The notes: generated from the letters alone by a model not told the origin. 45,198 bases of DNA from Bradyrhizobium genosp. SA-3 (GCF_004212635.1 NZ_PSRT01000071.1:1-45198); one strand, 5' to 3'; positions 1 to 7,075 are shown, numbered from the stretch's first letter. Made by a program: numbers and translations.

Positions 1-92
1 AGGGACGTTCGGCGGTGAACTTCATGAACCAGTCTTAGCGCGATTCTGGCTTCGAAGATGCTCATCATCTGTTCGCGGCCGCCCCTGCGCAT
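1..92 (-). CDS. possible 5' end of an ORF cut by the window edge
   Basis: Reading leftward from an ATG at 92 the frame stays open for 30 codons to the window edge; the predicted peptide begins MRRGGREQMMSIFEARIALR. Too little is visible to assign a family, and no strong ribosome binding site precedes the ATG. It may be chance. Confidence 0.2.
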   Translation of the reverse strand, partial: MRRGGREQMMSIFEARIALRLVHEVHRRTS

Positions 93-133
93 GGCGCCCC
101 CTGCGGGCCTTCATCGGGGAAATCTACGCAGCG

Positions 134-415
134 CTAACGGGCGTTCGACATCGCAAATTGCGGAGGTCGGCCGCTGGCAAAATCGGGCCTGACCTCAGCT
201 CCGCGGCTGCCGCATTCGCTGCAGACGAAACGCGGCTCGATATCAGACAAGCGAACATCGTCAAGCCAGCGATCGGCGTTCAGAGCCACGTGATGGCCGC
301 AATGGCAGTAGACCAGGACACCGCGCAAGCCCATCTCGCGCACCTGGCCGAAGGTGATCTTGAGCGGCCGGCCGTCGGCGTGCGTAGGAGTGTGACGTTT
401 GGTCGGGCGAGGCAT
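134..415 (-). CDS. small zinc-ribbon-like hypothetical protein (intact copy)
   Basis: This 93-residue protein has a basic N-terminus (MPRPTKRHTPTH) followed by a CHCGHH motif near residue 38 and a CSECG motif near residue 66, a spacing suited to binding one zinc ion. I recognise the type as a recurring bradyrhizobial hypothetical protein; its job is unknown. DNA binding is only a guess from the zinc ribbon and basic start. A second copy lies at 6516-6787 but has lost its start codon and carries a one-base deletion, so this one is probably the functional member. Homology between the two copies continues some 100 bp upstream of the start codon, so promoter DNA was copied too. Confidence 0.7.
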   Translation of the reverse strand: MPRPTKRHTPTHADGRPLKITFGQVREMGLRGVLVYCHCGHHVALNADRWLDDVRLSDIEPRFVCSECGSRGAEVRPDFASGRPPQFAMSNAR

Positions 416-520
416 TCCGCAATCAAAGCGGCATCGTAAGTACCTCGCAAATTATCAATCCCTTGGGCCGCGGAACGCGTGCGAGCCACTGCGGCTCGTG
501 GGTGTGGAAGAGGCGATTGC
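150..520. repeat. duplicated segment, copy 1
   Basis: About 370 bp here is clearly similar to 6525-6890 in the same orientation. The shared segment covers the zinc-ribbon gene and roughly 100 bp upstream of it, including the stretch ending GTAAGTACCTCGCAAATT. Similarity fades on both sides without obvious terminal inverted repeats, so I see a segmental duplication rather than a transposon. Confidence 0.75.
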
Positions 521-662
521 AGAGCGCTCGGAGCCAGCAGCGGCTGGCGCTCACGCCATACGGCTGAGGCGTGAACGACAAGGGCGCAGGGCTATGGTTT
601 CGGGCTCGCTCAGTCTGGGATTTAGGCTCGGACAACCAGCGTTGGGGCGGATGGCTTGCTCG

Positions 663-878
663 CTAATCTAGAGCGGCCGTTCTTTGCGTCATAACTTCGT
701 CAGCCACGTGCCGACACGTCGTTAGGACAAATGCAGCTCTGCTGCATTGCCATTCACTACCGAGGGCAGCACTTGAGACGGGCTCGTGAGCGGCCACTCC
801 TACCAGAGTGGCCGCGCCGATCAGCAAATTTGCGATTACGAGCTTGCGTGCTTTGCGAGTCCATGTCGGGCTGATCAT
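663..878 (-). CDS. small membrane-anchored or secreted hypothetical protein
   Basis: The 71-residue product starts MISPTWTRKARKLVIANLL, a basic N-terminus leading into a hydrophobic segment (about residues 12-30) that could be a signal peptide or single membrane helix. The rest carries the phrase LGSEWQCS...VLTTC with two cysteines, which could pair outside the cytoplasm. The pattern resembles small bradyrhizobial proteins of unknown function. I chose ATG 878 because the basic-plus-hydrophobic start begins there; a more distant AAGGGG upstream is a weak ribosome binding site. Confidence 0.55.
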   Translation of the reverse strand: MISPTWTRKARKLVIANLLIGAATLVGVAAHEPVSSAALGSEWQCSRAAFVLTTCRHVADEVMTQRTAALD

Positions 879-1068
879 AGAGGTAGTTCCCCTTCTGGGA
901 CATGCGCTGGAAGAGCGCAAGGCTGGACCTCGTTTGTTTCAGGCCGACTTCGCGGCCACGGTAAAATGGTTTCATGGCAGTCACGGAACGGACCACGAAA
1001 CTCTGATTTGTCCATGCTGAGGATCGATTCGGAGGCATCTCGGTTAGGCGAGCATGGGCATCCAGGCG

Positions 1069-1278
1069 ATGACGCGGGCGGTATTGGTCGGCCTTCCTGG
1101 CCTACTTGTCGCTGCTTGCGTGAGCTCTGATCAGGCCACTTCAGGTTCGACAGTTCGATCAGGGGCACCATGGGCGCGAGACCTCAATGAACCGCCCCCA
1201 AGTCGACAGCCGGCTGAGGCAGCAATCTCAGGCATAAAAGCGGACCTGAATGCTGCGCGCGAGAGAGCTTCGCGTTAG
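1069..1278 (+). CDS. putative small lipoprotein
   Basis: From ATG 1069 the product is 69 residues: MTRAVLVGLPGLLVAACVSS, a short signal peptide ending in a lipobox-like VAAC, then a polar proline-rich tail. A start five codons earlier (1054) is also possible. No family recognised. A Rho-independent terminator about 100 bp downstream on the same strand supports a plus-strand transcript here. Confidence 0.4.
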   Translation: MTRAVLVGLPGLLVAACVSSDQATSGSTVRSGAPWARDLNEPPPSRQPAEAAISGIKADLNAARERASR

Positions 1279-1303
1279 ATCTGGGCTTCGGCTCGCGCTC
1301 ACA

Positions 1304-1332
1304 GGGGGCCACCGGTTCACGCTGGCGGGCCC
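1304..1332. repeat. hairpin of the CCGGTTCACGCTGG family, copy 1
   Basis: An imperfect inverted repeat GGGCC...GGCCC surrounds the sequence CCGGTTCACGCTGGC. Near-identical cores occur at 5961-5987 and 6476-6502, and a degenerate one at about 3517-3543. See the finding on this family. Confidence 0.55.
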
Positions 1333-1377
1333 AGAGAGTGACTCGACCAAGCTGCAAGCTGTGTGGAAAGAGTATCT

Positions 1378-1411
1378 AAACGGCCCCAGCGACGGACGCC
1401 GGGGCCGTTTT
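1378..1411 (+). terminator. Rho-independent terminator
   Basis: AAACGGCCCC and GGGGCCGTTT form a perfect 10-bp stem around a 13-base loop, followed by a short T run. It would end transcripts of the putative lipoprotein upstream. The near-symmetric A/T flanks could also serve the other strand. Confidence 0.65.
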
Positions 1412-1515
1412 AATCAATCGGCACGCGGAACGACTTTCCCCATTCCGAGTCGAATCCAAGCTCCCGATCCCCAAGTCAAAAGCCCCCCGTCGGGAGCAAA
1501 CCTTGCCCAAGGTTG

Positions 1516-1543
1516 GCGACCTCGGACCCCAAACCGAGGTCGC
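1516..1543. other. strong hairpin without T tract
   Basis: GCGACCTCGG and CCGAGGTCGC form a perfect 10-bp stem with an 8-base loop, without a following T run, so it is not a classic terminator. It sits in the 1279-1638 gap, which otherwise holds the two hairpins listed above and no convincing gene. Confidence 0.5.
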
Positions 1544-1638
1544 TTGTGCGGATACGAATAGAAGAAGGCCCCCCGAAGGCGACCGTCTATTGCCAGCTTC
1601 GCGCAGGGCTTCGAGTCCCGCGCTCTATTTGCAATCGG

Positions 1639-1821
1639 TCACAATATGGGCTGGCGCGCGTCCATGCCCCTCAGGCATTCCCGCACTTCGCCAGTGACGC
1701 GATTTACGCGCCAGACCAGCGCCGGCCCGCTTGCCATCTGGTATGGGGCTACAAACTGAGCCGCCACGATGCACGCGCCGATCACCGCTGCGCCGGCCAA
1801 TATGGATTGCGGAATTGTCAT
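1639..1821 (-). CDS. small one-helix hypothetical protein
   Basis: The 60-residue product begins MTIPQSILAGAAVIGACIVA, a single hydrophobic segment, then an outer part with the phrase VWRVNRVTGEVREC. Similar phrases (a short beta-hairpin reading as residue-display of a value plus a final Cys) occur in small rhizobial membrane proteins I recall; function is unknown. ATG 1821 is preceded by AGGGG with five bases of spacing, which decides the start over the longer open frame. Confidence 0.6.
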   Translation of the reverse strand: MTIPQSILAGAAVIGACIVAAQFVAPYQMASGPALVWRVNRVTGEVRECLRGMDARQPIL

Positions 1822-2010
1822 AGCGCCCCTGGTGTTCGCCCCCGAGTAGTCGCTCCAGATTGAAGCGCAGCACAGCGACGCGAGCAAGCCGGCGCCTGTC
1901 AGCCCAAATCCGCTTCCCAGCTGCTTCCCACGCCAGAATTTTGGGAAGCAATGGCATCATAAGCCGCTGCATTCTCTAAACAAAATCTTTGCTTGACCGA
2001 TCTCTGGCTA

Positions 2011-2361
2011 TCACATGGCGGTCGTCGCCGGTGTCGTCTTCTTCGCGGTGCGCGCCAACTCAACGCCCCTCAACGGCGCGAGCGTTGGCTTCGGCGGACG
2101 CATCTTCGGATCCTTATGGTTGAAGTGCCCGCGGGTTGGCATCGGGATCATATATCGCTTGCAGAGGTGGCGTAGGGCGGTCTCGGTGATCCCGAGATCG
2201 GGGCCGGCGCGGATCATCGTCTTGCTCCAAACGAGGTCGCGGAGCTTTGCGCGGCTTATCTTGACTTGCGTGCCGCGAATGCTGACATCAATGCCGCGGG
2301 TCCTCGGCGGCCGTTTGATCCCGTGCTTCCGCTCGAATGCCTTGGTCGCCCGGTTTTCCAT
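2011..2361 (-). CDS. helix-turn-helix-like hypothetical protein
   Basis: In this 116-residue protein, residues about 35-85 match a pattern I know from several uncharacterised bacterial proteins: R-x-x-L-x-x-L-V-W-S, then DLGITETALRHLC, then IP-x-P-x-RG. This reads as a DNA-binding helix-turn-helix with a small tail. The frame is open upstream of ATG 2361 and continues from the broken DUF3987-like relic (2362-2985) after a one-base shift, so it may have been the downstream partner of that gene. A regulatory role is inference. Confidence 0.55.
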   Translation of the reverse strand: MENRATKAFERKHGIKRPPRTRGIDVSIRGTQVKISRAKLRDLVWSKTMIRAGPDLGITETALRHLCKRYMIPMPTRGHFNHKDPKMRPPKPTLAPLRGVELARTAKKTTPATTAM

Positions 2362-2985
2362 CCTTGATCGGTAGCGCGCCGGGCGCTCGGGGTAGGGATA
2401 TGGAAACGGCGCGCACGCCTTCTTCAGCTTGTAATACCGCCGGACCCAGGATTCCCTTCGGCCTCGAGGCGCCCCATCACCGCGAGCAATTGCTTCCGGT
2501 TTCGGCCCAAGCTGCGCGGCCGCGCTCTAGCGACCTCTCTGGCGCTCATTCGGTCCAAATTGCGAGTGAGAATGTAGCCGGCGACCCAACGGGCTTCGTG
2601 ATCGTGGCCGGCGCCGTCGAGGACCGTCGTGTGGATGAACAGAGCGTGCGCGTAGAGAAACTGTTCGACGTACCGTCGAGCTCTCCTGGCGGTGTCGGCC
2701 GAGATCAGCTCATCGGGTGGTGTTTCCAATGCTTCCGCGATGATGGCCCATTCGATGAGATGAAAACGCTAACGCGTAGCGGCCGAATTCAGCGTCCGCC
2801 TTGGCCAGCCACGTCTTCAGACCTGAGGGGACATCGGGACGGGCCATCTCGCGCAACTTGAATGCCTTAATGGCCCACAGTTCTTCCGCGGCTCGCTGGT
2901 CGAAGCGGTAGGTCGCCTCGTCGAGGCCAGCAAGTGAGCGACCACGAAAACGTCGATCCGGAAAAGGCAGACACGCTTAACTAAC
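2362..2985 (-). pseudogene. frameshifted C-terminal relic of a DUF3987-like protein
   Basis: Conceptual translation gives LWAIKAFKLREMARPDV and KADAEFGRYAL, then a shift to FHLIEWA, SADTARRARRYVE and ARWVAGYILTRNLDR, then another shift to SWVRRYYKLKKACAPFPYP. This series resembles the C-terminal part of DUF3987 (primase/helicase-associated, phage or plasmid-linked) proteins. Frame changes sit at the AAAA run 2763-2766 (one extra base), at the G run near 2456-2461 (one base short), and probably near 2955. The N-terminal body is missing. The gene is dead; it suggests old mobile-element DNA. Confidence 0.55.
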
Positions 2986-3017
2986 GGCAGGATGTCCCAA
3001 GCTTCTGCGAGGCAACG

Positions 3018-3209
3018 CTATCCACTCAAGGCCGCACGGCCCTGCGCGGTAATGCGGTATTCGGTATTGCCCGATGCTTGGGGGATTGCCTCTACCAGGC
3101 CAGACTCCACCAGGCGCGCGACGAGTTCGTGATCGAACAGCGGAGTGCCGATCCACGTTTCGGAAGACAGTTGTTTTAAGAACGCGCGCTCGATCTCGGT
3201 CAGGTCCAC
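3018..3209 (-). CDS. small winged-helix-like hypothetical protein
   Basis: The 63-residue protein reads LVARLVESGLVEAI...TEYRITAQGRAALSG, the usual ending of a winged-helix fold (recognition helix, wing strand with YRIT, then GRAAL). It begins at GTG 3209, which has GGAGAGG five bases upstream, a good ribosome binding site. It lacks any extra domain, so if it binds DNA it does so as a bare domain. It follows the two-helix peptide at 3276-3434 on the same strand and could share its transcript. Confidence 0.6.
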   Translation of the reverse strand: MDLTEIERAFLKQLSSETWIGTPLFDHELVARLVESGLVEAIPQASGNTEYRITAQGRAALSG

Positions 3210-3275
3210 AGCTGCCTCTCCAAGGACAACTCGACGGGCATTGGTGCCGTTCCGCTTCAGGAGGAGACGAACCCA

Positions 3276-3434
3276 TCAGGTGGGACCGAAAGCGCTTACA
3301 AGCCCGATGACTATGGGGACGAGCCCGACGACGATCCATAGGACAGGTGAGCTGGACGACAGGCCGGCAGCAATAATCCCGACGCCAAAGAGGACGATGA
3401 AAGTCGAAATTGCATAAGCGACCGCTCTGTCCAT
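3276..3434 (-). CDS. 52-residue two-helix membrane peptide
   Basis: From ATG 3434 the frame encodes MDRAVAYAISTFIVLFGVGI, a short SSSS turn, then a second hydrophobic stretch and a stop. Two membrane helices with a short loop are plain. No strong ribosome binding site is seen and no family is recognised. The 66-bp gap to the winged-helix gene downstream suggests a joint transcript. Confidence 0.45.
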   Translation of the reverse strand: MDRAVAYAISTFIVLFGVGIIAAGLSSSSPVLWIVVGLVPIVIGLVSAFGPT

Positions 3435-3516
3435 GGACGAACCGCGGGTTTCGTCGCCATTCGACGCCGGGCCACGCTAAACGTTCCTGTGCAAGCGCCC
3501 TCCAGGGACAACAGCG

Positions 3517-3543
3517 GTGCCCGCCGGTTCGCACTGGCAGCCC
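3517..3543. repeat. degenerate hairpin of the CCGGTTC family
   Basis: GCCCGCCGGTTCGCACTGGC closely resembles the cores at 1304, 5961 and 6476 with two swapped bases and a weaker stem. Confidence 0.35.
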
Positions 3544-3997
3544 TTCGCGAGCGTGGGATTAACTTAGGATATAATTTCCTCTATAAAATATTTTTATGTC
3601 GGTCATTTAAAGCAGGAGGGTTGTTTGCGACCGCAGGCACTCCTTCGTGCTGCGCCTAGCCGACGCACCGGCGGCTGCACCCAGAGCCATTACCGCCGCA
3701 AACGCGAGTGCATATCAACCGTTTCTTGGGAAGCTTAGGCTTGACCATCGGATAGCGCGAGTTCCCAATTAAATCCCTAGTTCAAGATGAGTCGGGGTTG
3801 CCGTGGGTATTTACTTGCTCTCACTCGCGGCGTGCGTTGTCGGGGTCCTTCTGTTCATGGCATTCCATCGATAGGGCCGACAGCGGACGCAACAGTTACC
3901 TTGAATCCTCAGCCCAAAGCCGAAATTAATAATCTCGGCCGGTTGTTTTTGACTGTGCACAATTGCGCGCGTTCAATTCCAAAGATTGGAGGCGAAC
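3544..3997. other. AT-rich intergenic stretch with two doubtful tiny ORFs
   Basis: Bases 3557-3610 are strikingly AT-rich for this genome (for example TATAATTTCC and TATAAAATATTTTT) and could hold a promoter. An AGGAGG at 3613-3618 precedes TTG 3625, which opens a 37-codon frame of arginine-rich composition. GTG 3803 to TAG 3874 would encode a 23-residue, single-helix peptide (GIYLLSLAACVVGVLLF) with no clear ribosome binding site. Neither is firm. Confidence 0.35.
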
Positions 3998-4084
3998 GTG
4001 TATTTAAATTGGGTCCTCGTTATTCTCATCGGCGTCAGCGTAGCGATCCTGATTGCCCACACGATCGACGCGATGCGTTCCTGA
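3998..4084 (+). CDS. 28-residue single-helix membrane peptide
   Basis: GTG 3998 is preceded by GGAGG with five bases of spacing, the best ribosome binding site in this region. The peptide has a short N-terminus, one hydrophobic helix (LNWVLVILIGVSVAILIA) and a polar tail HTIDAMRS before TGA. Size and design fit the small membrane proteins that dock on larger complexes; no partner can be named. Confidence 0.5.
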   Translation: MYLNWVLVILIGVSVAILIAHTIDAMRS

Positions 4085-4454
4085 GGTTGCGCTTGCGATT
4101 GGATCTATGACGCATCTTCGAGTTGTGCGGGCAAGCGGATTCTGATTTATACGCCCTGCGCAGCCCGCGCGCCGAAGTCTTCCAAGCGGAAGTACATGTC
4201 GGGGTCCAAACGGTCCAACGGCACGGCAGCCAGCCGCGGTGGATAAATCCCGACCTTGGGCGGGAACGCCCTGCCGTATGGCTTCCGGTGCAACCTTCAA
4301 GGACTGGTGCACCGCCGCGCTCGAGCCGATCATTCAGCTCGATATGGGCCTATCATCCTGGCCGCCAAACTTGGCAAAAACCGTAGAGCTCTGCCTTCGT
4401 AGCGGGCGCAGCATTCCGCAACCGGTCGGCGAGGAGGCTAGAAGGTGGGCAAGA
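4085..4454. other. gap with a possible gene fragment
   Basis: No intact gene is seen. On the minus strand, about 4150-4300, one frame reads FPPKVGIYPPRLAAVPLDRL and then DPDMYFRLEDFGARAAQGV before a stop. It looks protein-like but has no start codon, so it may be the C-terminal scrap of a lost gene. Confidence 0.3.
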
Positions 4455-4616
4455 TTATTTTTTCAGAATAAGCCCCATTGCGCGTGCCATTCGCCTCACG
4501 GATCCGGTGTGCCGACCGAGCGCCGCCGCTATCTCCGACACGACACGACGACGCGCTAGCCAGGCGAGTCGCTTCCGCTCAGCCTCAGTCCATTCCTTGG
4601 GCTTCGACGATCTCAT
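4455..4616 (-). CDS. 53-residue HTH protein (SANT/Myb- or GcrA-like)
   Basis: The product begins MRSSKPKEWTEAERKRLAWL and continues through SEIAAALGRHTGSVRRMARA to a final LKK. A tryptophan followed by acidic and basic helix residues, then I-A-x-x-L-G-R-x-x-x-S-V, is the layout of minimal three-helix DNA-binding domains that sense short sites (SANT/Myb-like, or the N-terminus of GcrA). The domain fills the whole protein. Target unknown. Confidence 0.65.
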   Translation of the reverse strand: MRSSKPKEWTEAERKRLAWLARRRVVSEIAAALGRHTGSVRRMARAMGLILKK

Positions 4617-4741
4617 TTCGAAATGATCGAATGAGCTCGATGCGAGCGATATTGGGAAATTTACGGGTGGCGGAGAGCGACTAAAGCGAGCCGAACCGCC
4701 CCGGGGGGATGGCTGTCTTAACGCGCCTCAAACGCGCCAAC

Positions 4742-4867
4742 CTAGTGCAACACTCGTGCGGCCTCGGCGAGCCGGACCTTCTCTCGTAGATCCTCAAGTT
4801 CCTGAAGCATTTTCACGAGATCGGGCGAGACGTATGCCCGCTTCAAAATTCGGGTCCTTTGTCCCAT
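4742..4867 (-). CDS. 41-residue coiled-coil hypothetical protein
   Basis: From ATG 4867 the peptide is MGQRTRILKRAYVSPDLVKM followed by LQELEDLREKVRLAEAA, a basic head and an amphipathic helix with heptad leucines, likely to form a coiled coil. GGAGG lies nine bases upstream. The longer open frame (to 4924) adds residues unlike the rest and is less likely. Function unknown. Confidence 0.55.
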   Translation of the reverse strand: MGQRTRILKRAYVSPDLVKMLQELEDLREKVRLAEAARVLH

Positions 4868-5496
4868 CGCTACGCGCCTCCATAGCTCGCTAACGGCGAG
4901 CCACATCAAGGCGCAAACAGGCAAATTTTCCCCTGCAGGCGGAATTGCATTTTTAACAAATCAGCTGAGCATGCCCGTGGGCCTGATAACCCGGACCGAG
5001 ATATAGCCGCACTATGCTTAGTCAGCATGCATCCCGATTGGGTTGGGATAACGTCAGCTGAGCGTGGTACCGCATTGGCGCGGTGACATTCACCTCGTGT
5101 CAGACTGCGCACGAAGGCGGATCCTTTGCAGACCGAACTTTCAACAGCCTACACCCAGGCTGCAACGGTATCGCGGCGACAGGTTCGTGAGGGGATCTGA
5201 TCGCGCGCTTTCCAAATTGGCACGGCTGGCGAAGAAGGCGGACGTCTTGACACGGTCGAACTCCATTCGCTGGCTCGGGTAGCTAGCTTCAGGAGGCGGA
5301 GCAGGGGTATTGTATCGAAGCCGAGCGAGCCGACTTCCTGATATCGTTCGTGGCTCTAGTCGAGCGCCTTGTCGCCGCTCAGTACGATCGGGAGTGCAAG
5401 GCGGGCCGTTCATTACGCGCCGGCGCCGATCTCATAGGAACCCACCCGGCAGCGGCTGGCGGCTTATGCCCGCCGGCTAAGGTGATGAACAAAGGG
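4868..5496. other. gap with a degraded small ORF
   Basis: No intact gene is supported. On the plus strand one frame reads GEEGGRLDTVELHSLARVASF (about 5225-5290) and a neighbouring frame continues EAEQGYCIEAERADF then LVERLVAAQYDRECKAGR (about 5295-5410). Together they look like one small protein broken by an indel near 5290. The ORF then runs into the terminator at 5497, so its true end is unclear. Confidence 0.3.
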
Positions 5497-5515
5497 GCCC
5501 GCCAGCTTGGCGGGC
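5497..5515 (+). terminator. Rho-independent terminator
   Basis: GCCCGCCA-gct-TGGCGGGC forms a perfect 8-bp stem with a 3-base loop followed by TTCTCT. It lies 60 bp before the collagen-like gene and would insulate it from the degraded ORF upstream. Confidence 0.65.
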
Positions 5516-5577
5516 TTCTCTATTGCGGCTCTCTCAGGCGACCAGTTTAATGGTCTCGATCAGTGGGAGGATCGCGA

Positions 5578-5952
5578 ATGCAAAAAATGATTACGGTCGT
5601 CGCAATGACCGCCGCTCTCGCGCTAGCGGGTTGTGGAAGAGAGCCTGGACCAAAGGGCGATCCGGGACCGCAAGGCCCGGCCGGTCCGCAAGGCGCTCAA
5701 GGTATTCAGGGCGTACCCGGTCCACAGGGGCCAGCCGGCGCGCAAGGGCCACAGGGACCGCAGGGGCCAAAAGGCGATAAGGGTGATAAGGGCGATCCGG
5801 CGTCCGTCAACATCCGCGCCGTGCAAGCGGATGGCGCCGTCAATTGCGATAACAGCGAAACACTGGTTTCCGTATTCTGTCCTGGTGGAGGAGCCGCAGA
5901 CGGCGCGAAATGTGGATCCTCGCCGACAGTCGGTCTCTGCATGAAGAGGTGA
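5578..5952 (+). CDS. collagen-like repeat lipoprotein
   Basis: The 124-residue product begins MQKMITVVAMTAALALAGCG, a clear lipoprotein signal with lipobox LAGC, so it is probably anchored in a membrane facing the periplasm or surface. About 18 Gly-x-x triplets follow (GPKGDPGPQGPAGPQG and similar), then GDKGDKGD, then a C-terminal globular part of about 50 residues with four cysteines. Bacterial collagen-like proteins of this type form triple helices. ATG 5578 has GGGAGG at a good distance, so I prefer it to the longer open frame from 5563. A terminator follows eight bases after the stop, so it is a single-gene unit. Role unknown; surface or matrix is inference. Confidence 0.85.
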   Translation: MQKMITVVAMTAALALAGCGREPGPKGDPGPQGPAGPQGAQGIQGVPGPQGPAGAQGPQGPQGPKGDKGDKGDPASVNIRAVQADGAVNCDNSETLVSVFCPGGGAADGAKCGSSPTVGLCMKR

Positions 5953-5960
5953 AGCCAAAT

Positions 5961-5987
5961 GGCCCGCCGGTTCACGGTGGCGGGCCC
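5961..5987 (+). terminator. terminator hairpin, CCGGTTCACG family copy 2
   Basis: GGCCCGCC and GGCGGGCC pair perfectly around GGTTCACGGT, followed by CTTC. It lies just after the collagen-like gene and probably ends its transcript. The loop matches hairpins at 1304 and 6476. Confidence 0.65.
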
Positions 5988-6193
5988 TTCACCAAGAGGT
6001 CTCACCGGACGGGGTGGTCCGTGCAAAAGGGCCGAGTTTGATAACAAAGGACGATCTCATCTTCTGCTGCGGCGGAGAAGGTGTCCAGTACACTTCAATG
6101 AATCCGCTATCGAGCAAAAACTTGTAAGTGCGTGCGATAAACTGAGAAGAGCCTGCGCCATTGGACCTGTTTCGCGCGGCGTGCCGCATGGGC

Positions 6194-6391
6194 CTAGAGG
6201 GTCTGGTAGCCATCGTGCTTCACTTCGTGGATCCAGTCGAGATAAGCACTGGCCGCGGAGTTTACGAATCCTGCTCCAATGAGGCCTGTTCCTACCCGGA
6301 GCAATACTGGCAATGTTCGGAAGCGAACAGAACGGCGCTTCGAGCTGTGAGTAAGCTCGCAGTCGCTTGAACTTCCCCAAAGTCCAAGCAC
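6194..6391 (-). pseudogene. possible scrap of an ATP-dependent DNA ligase
   Basis: This minus-strand frame ends with DWIHEVKHDGYQTL and a stop. The phrase WIHE-x-KHDGYR is the nucleotidyltransfer motif I (catalytic lysine) of LigD/LigC-type ATP-dependent DNA ligases common in rhizobia; here the expected arginine is glutamine and the protein stops at once. Nothing after the stop continues the family. A chance match of 10-12 residues cannot be excluded. Confidence 0.3.
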
Positions 6392-6398
6392 CCCAAAT

Positions 6399-6439
6399 GG
6401 CCCCGGCCACCCACCCCTAGAAGCCCACTGGCCGGGGCC
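6399..6439 (+). terminator. Rho-independent terminator
   Basis: GGCCCCGGCCA and TGGCCGGGGCC form a perfect 11-bp stem with a 19-base loop, followed by GTCTTTT on the plus strand. No good plus-strand gene lies just upstream, so it may be left over from a lost gene. Confidence 0.65.
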
Positions 6440-6475
6440 GTCTTTTGCCCGCTATCGATATCCCATTGCCCGTGT

Positions 6476-6502
6476 CGGCCGCCGGTTCACGCTGGCGGGC
6501 CT
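6476..6502. repeat. hairpin of the CCGGTTCACGCTGG family, copy 3
   Basis: GGCCGCC and GGCGGGCC pair around GGTTCACGCT, with CTTCG following. The 18-base core GCCGGTTCACGCTGGCGG is almost the same as at 1304-1332. Confidence 0.55.
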
Positions 6503-6515
6503 TCGCTTGGGAAAT

Positions 6516-6787
6516 TTACGGCGATGCAAACTGCGATGGCTTGCCGCTCTCGAAATCCGGCCTGACCTCAGCTCCGCGGCTGCCGCATTCGCCGCAGACG
6601 AAACGCGGCTCGATATCAGACAAGCGAACATCGTCAGGCCAGCGATCGGATTCAGAGCCACGTGATGGCCGCAATGGCAGTAGACCAGGACACCGCGCAA
6701 GCCCATCTCGCGCATCTGGCCGAAGGTGATCTTGAGCGGTCGGCCGTCGGCGTGCGTAGGAGTGTGGCGGTGTGCAGGGCGAGGCGT
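6516..6787 (-). pseudogene. dead second copy of the zinc-ribbon gene
   Basis: Aligned with 134-415, the start codon is ACG (6785-6787) in place of ATG, and one base is missing near 6649-6651, which throws the frame off after VALN. Beyond the shift the original frame is still readable (ending EVRPDFESGKPSQFASP then TAA at 6516-6518), so decay is recent. See copy 1 for the family. Confidence 0.75.
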
Positions 6788-6890
6788 GCCGCGATCAAAG
6801 CGGCATTGTAAGTACCTCGCAAATTATCAATCCCTTGGGGCGCATCCGTCGCGCGAGCTACTGCGCGTCGTGGGTAGGAAAAGCTCCGAG
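6525..6890. repeat. duplicated segment, copy 2
   Basis: This is the partner of 150-520, in the same orientation about 6.4 kb away. It contains the zinc-ribbon pseudogene and its former upstream region. Confidence 0.75.
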
Positions 6891-6901
6891 GGGCGGCGGT
6901 T

Positions 6902-7075
6902 CTATATGGAGGGGCCAACGGATCCGCAGGGCTCACGGGTTATGAGCACGTGCCCGTGCCGCCAATTTTTGAGCACGTGCCCGTTCCAACATTCATGGTG
7001 CTTTTGAGCGAAGCCAATCGAGGCCATGATAATTAAGGCCACGACGACACACACGGCTACGAGGTTATGCGTCAT
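6902..7075 (-). CDS. 57-residue secreted peptide with an internal repeat
   Basis: The peptide begins MTHNLVAVCVVVALIIMASI and GFAQ, a signal peptide with an AQ-type cleavage site, followed by a short mature part rich in His, Trp and Cys. Two identical 15-base units (TGAGCACGTGCCCGT on the plus strand at 6943-6957 and 6970-6984), 27 bases apart, give an in-frame nine-residue repeat NGHVLKNWR / HGHVLITRE. ATG 7075 has GGAG seven bases upstream. No family is recognised. Histidines in a tiny exported peptide could bind metal, but that is speculation. Confidence 0.5.
   Translation of the reverse strand: MTHNLVAVCVVVALIIMASIGFAQKHHECWNGHVLKNWRHGHVLITREPCGSVGPSI

Noticed and set aside
1605..1635. 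tRNA-like T loop (CTTCGAGTCCCGCGC)
   Set aside because: No acceptor stem, D arm or anticodon arm fits around it.
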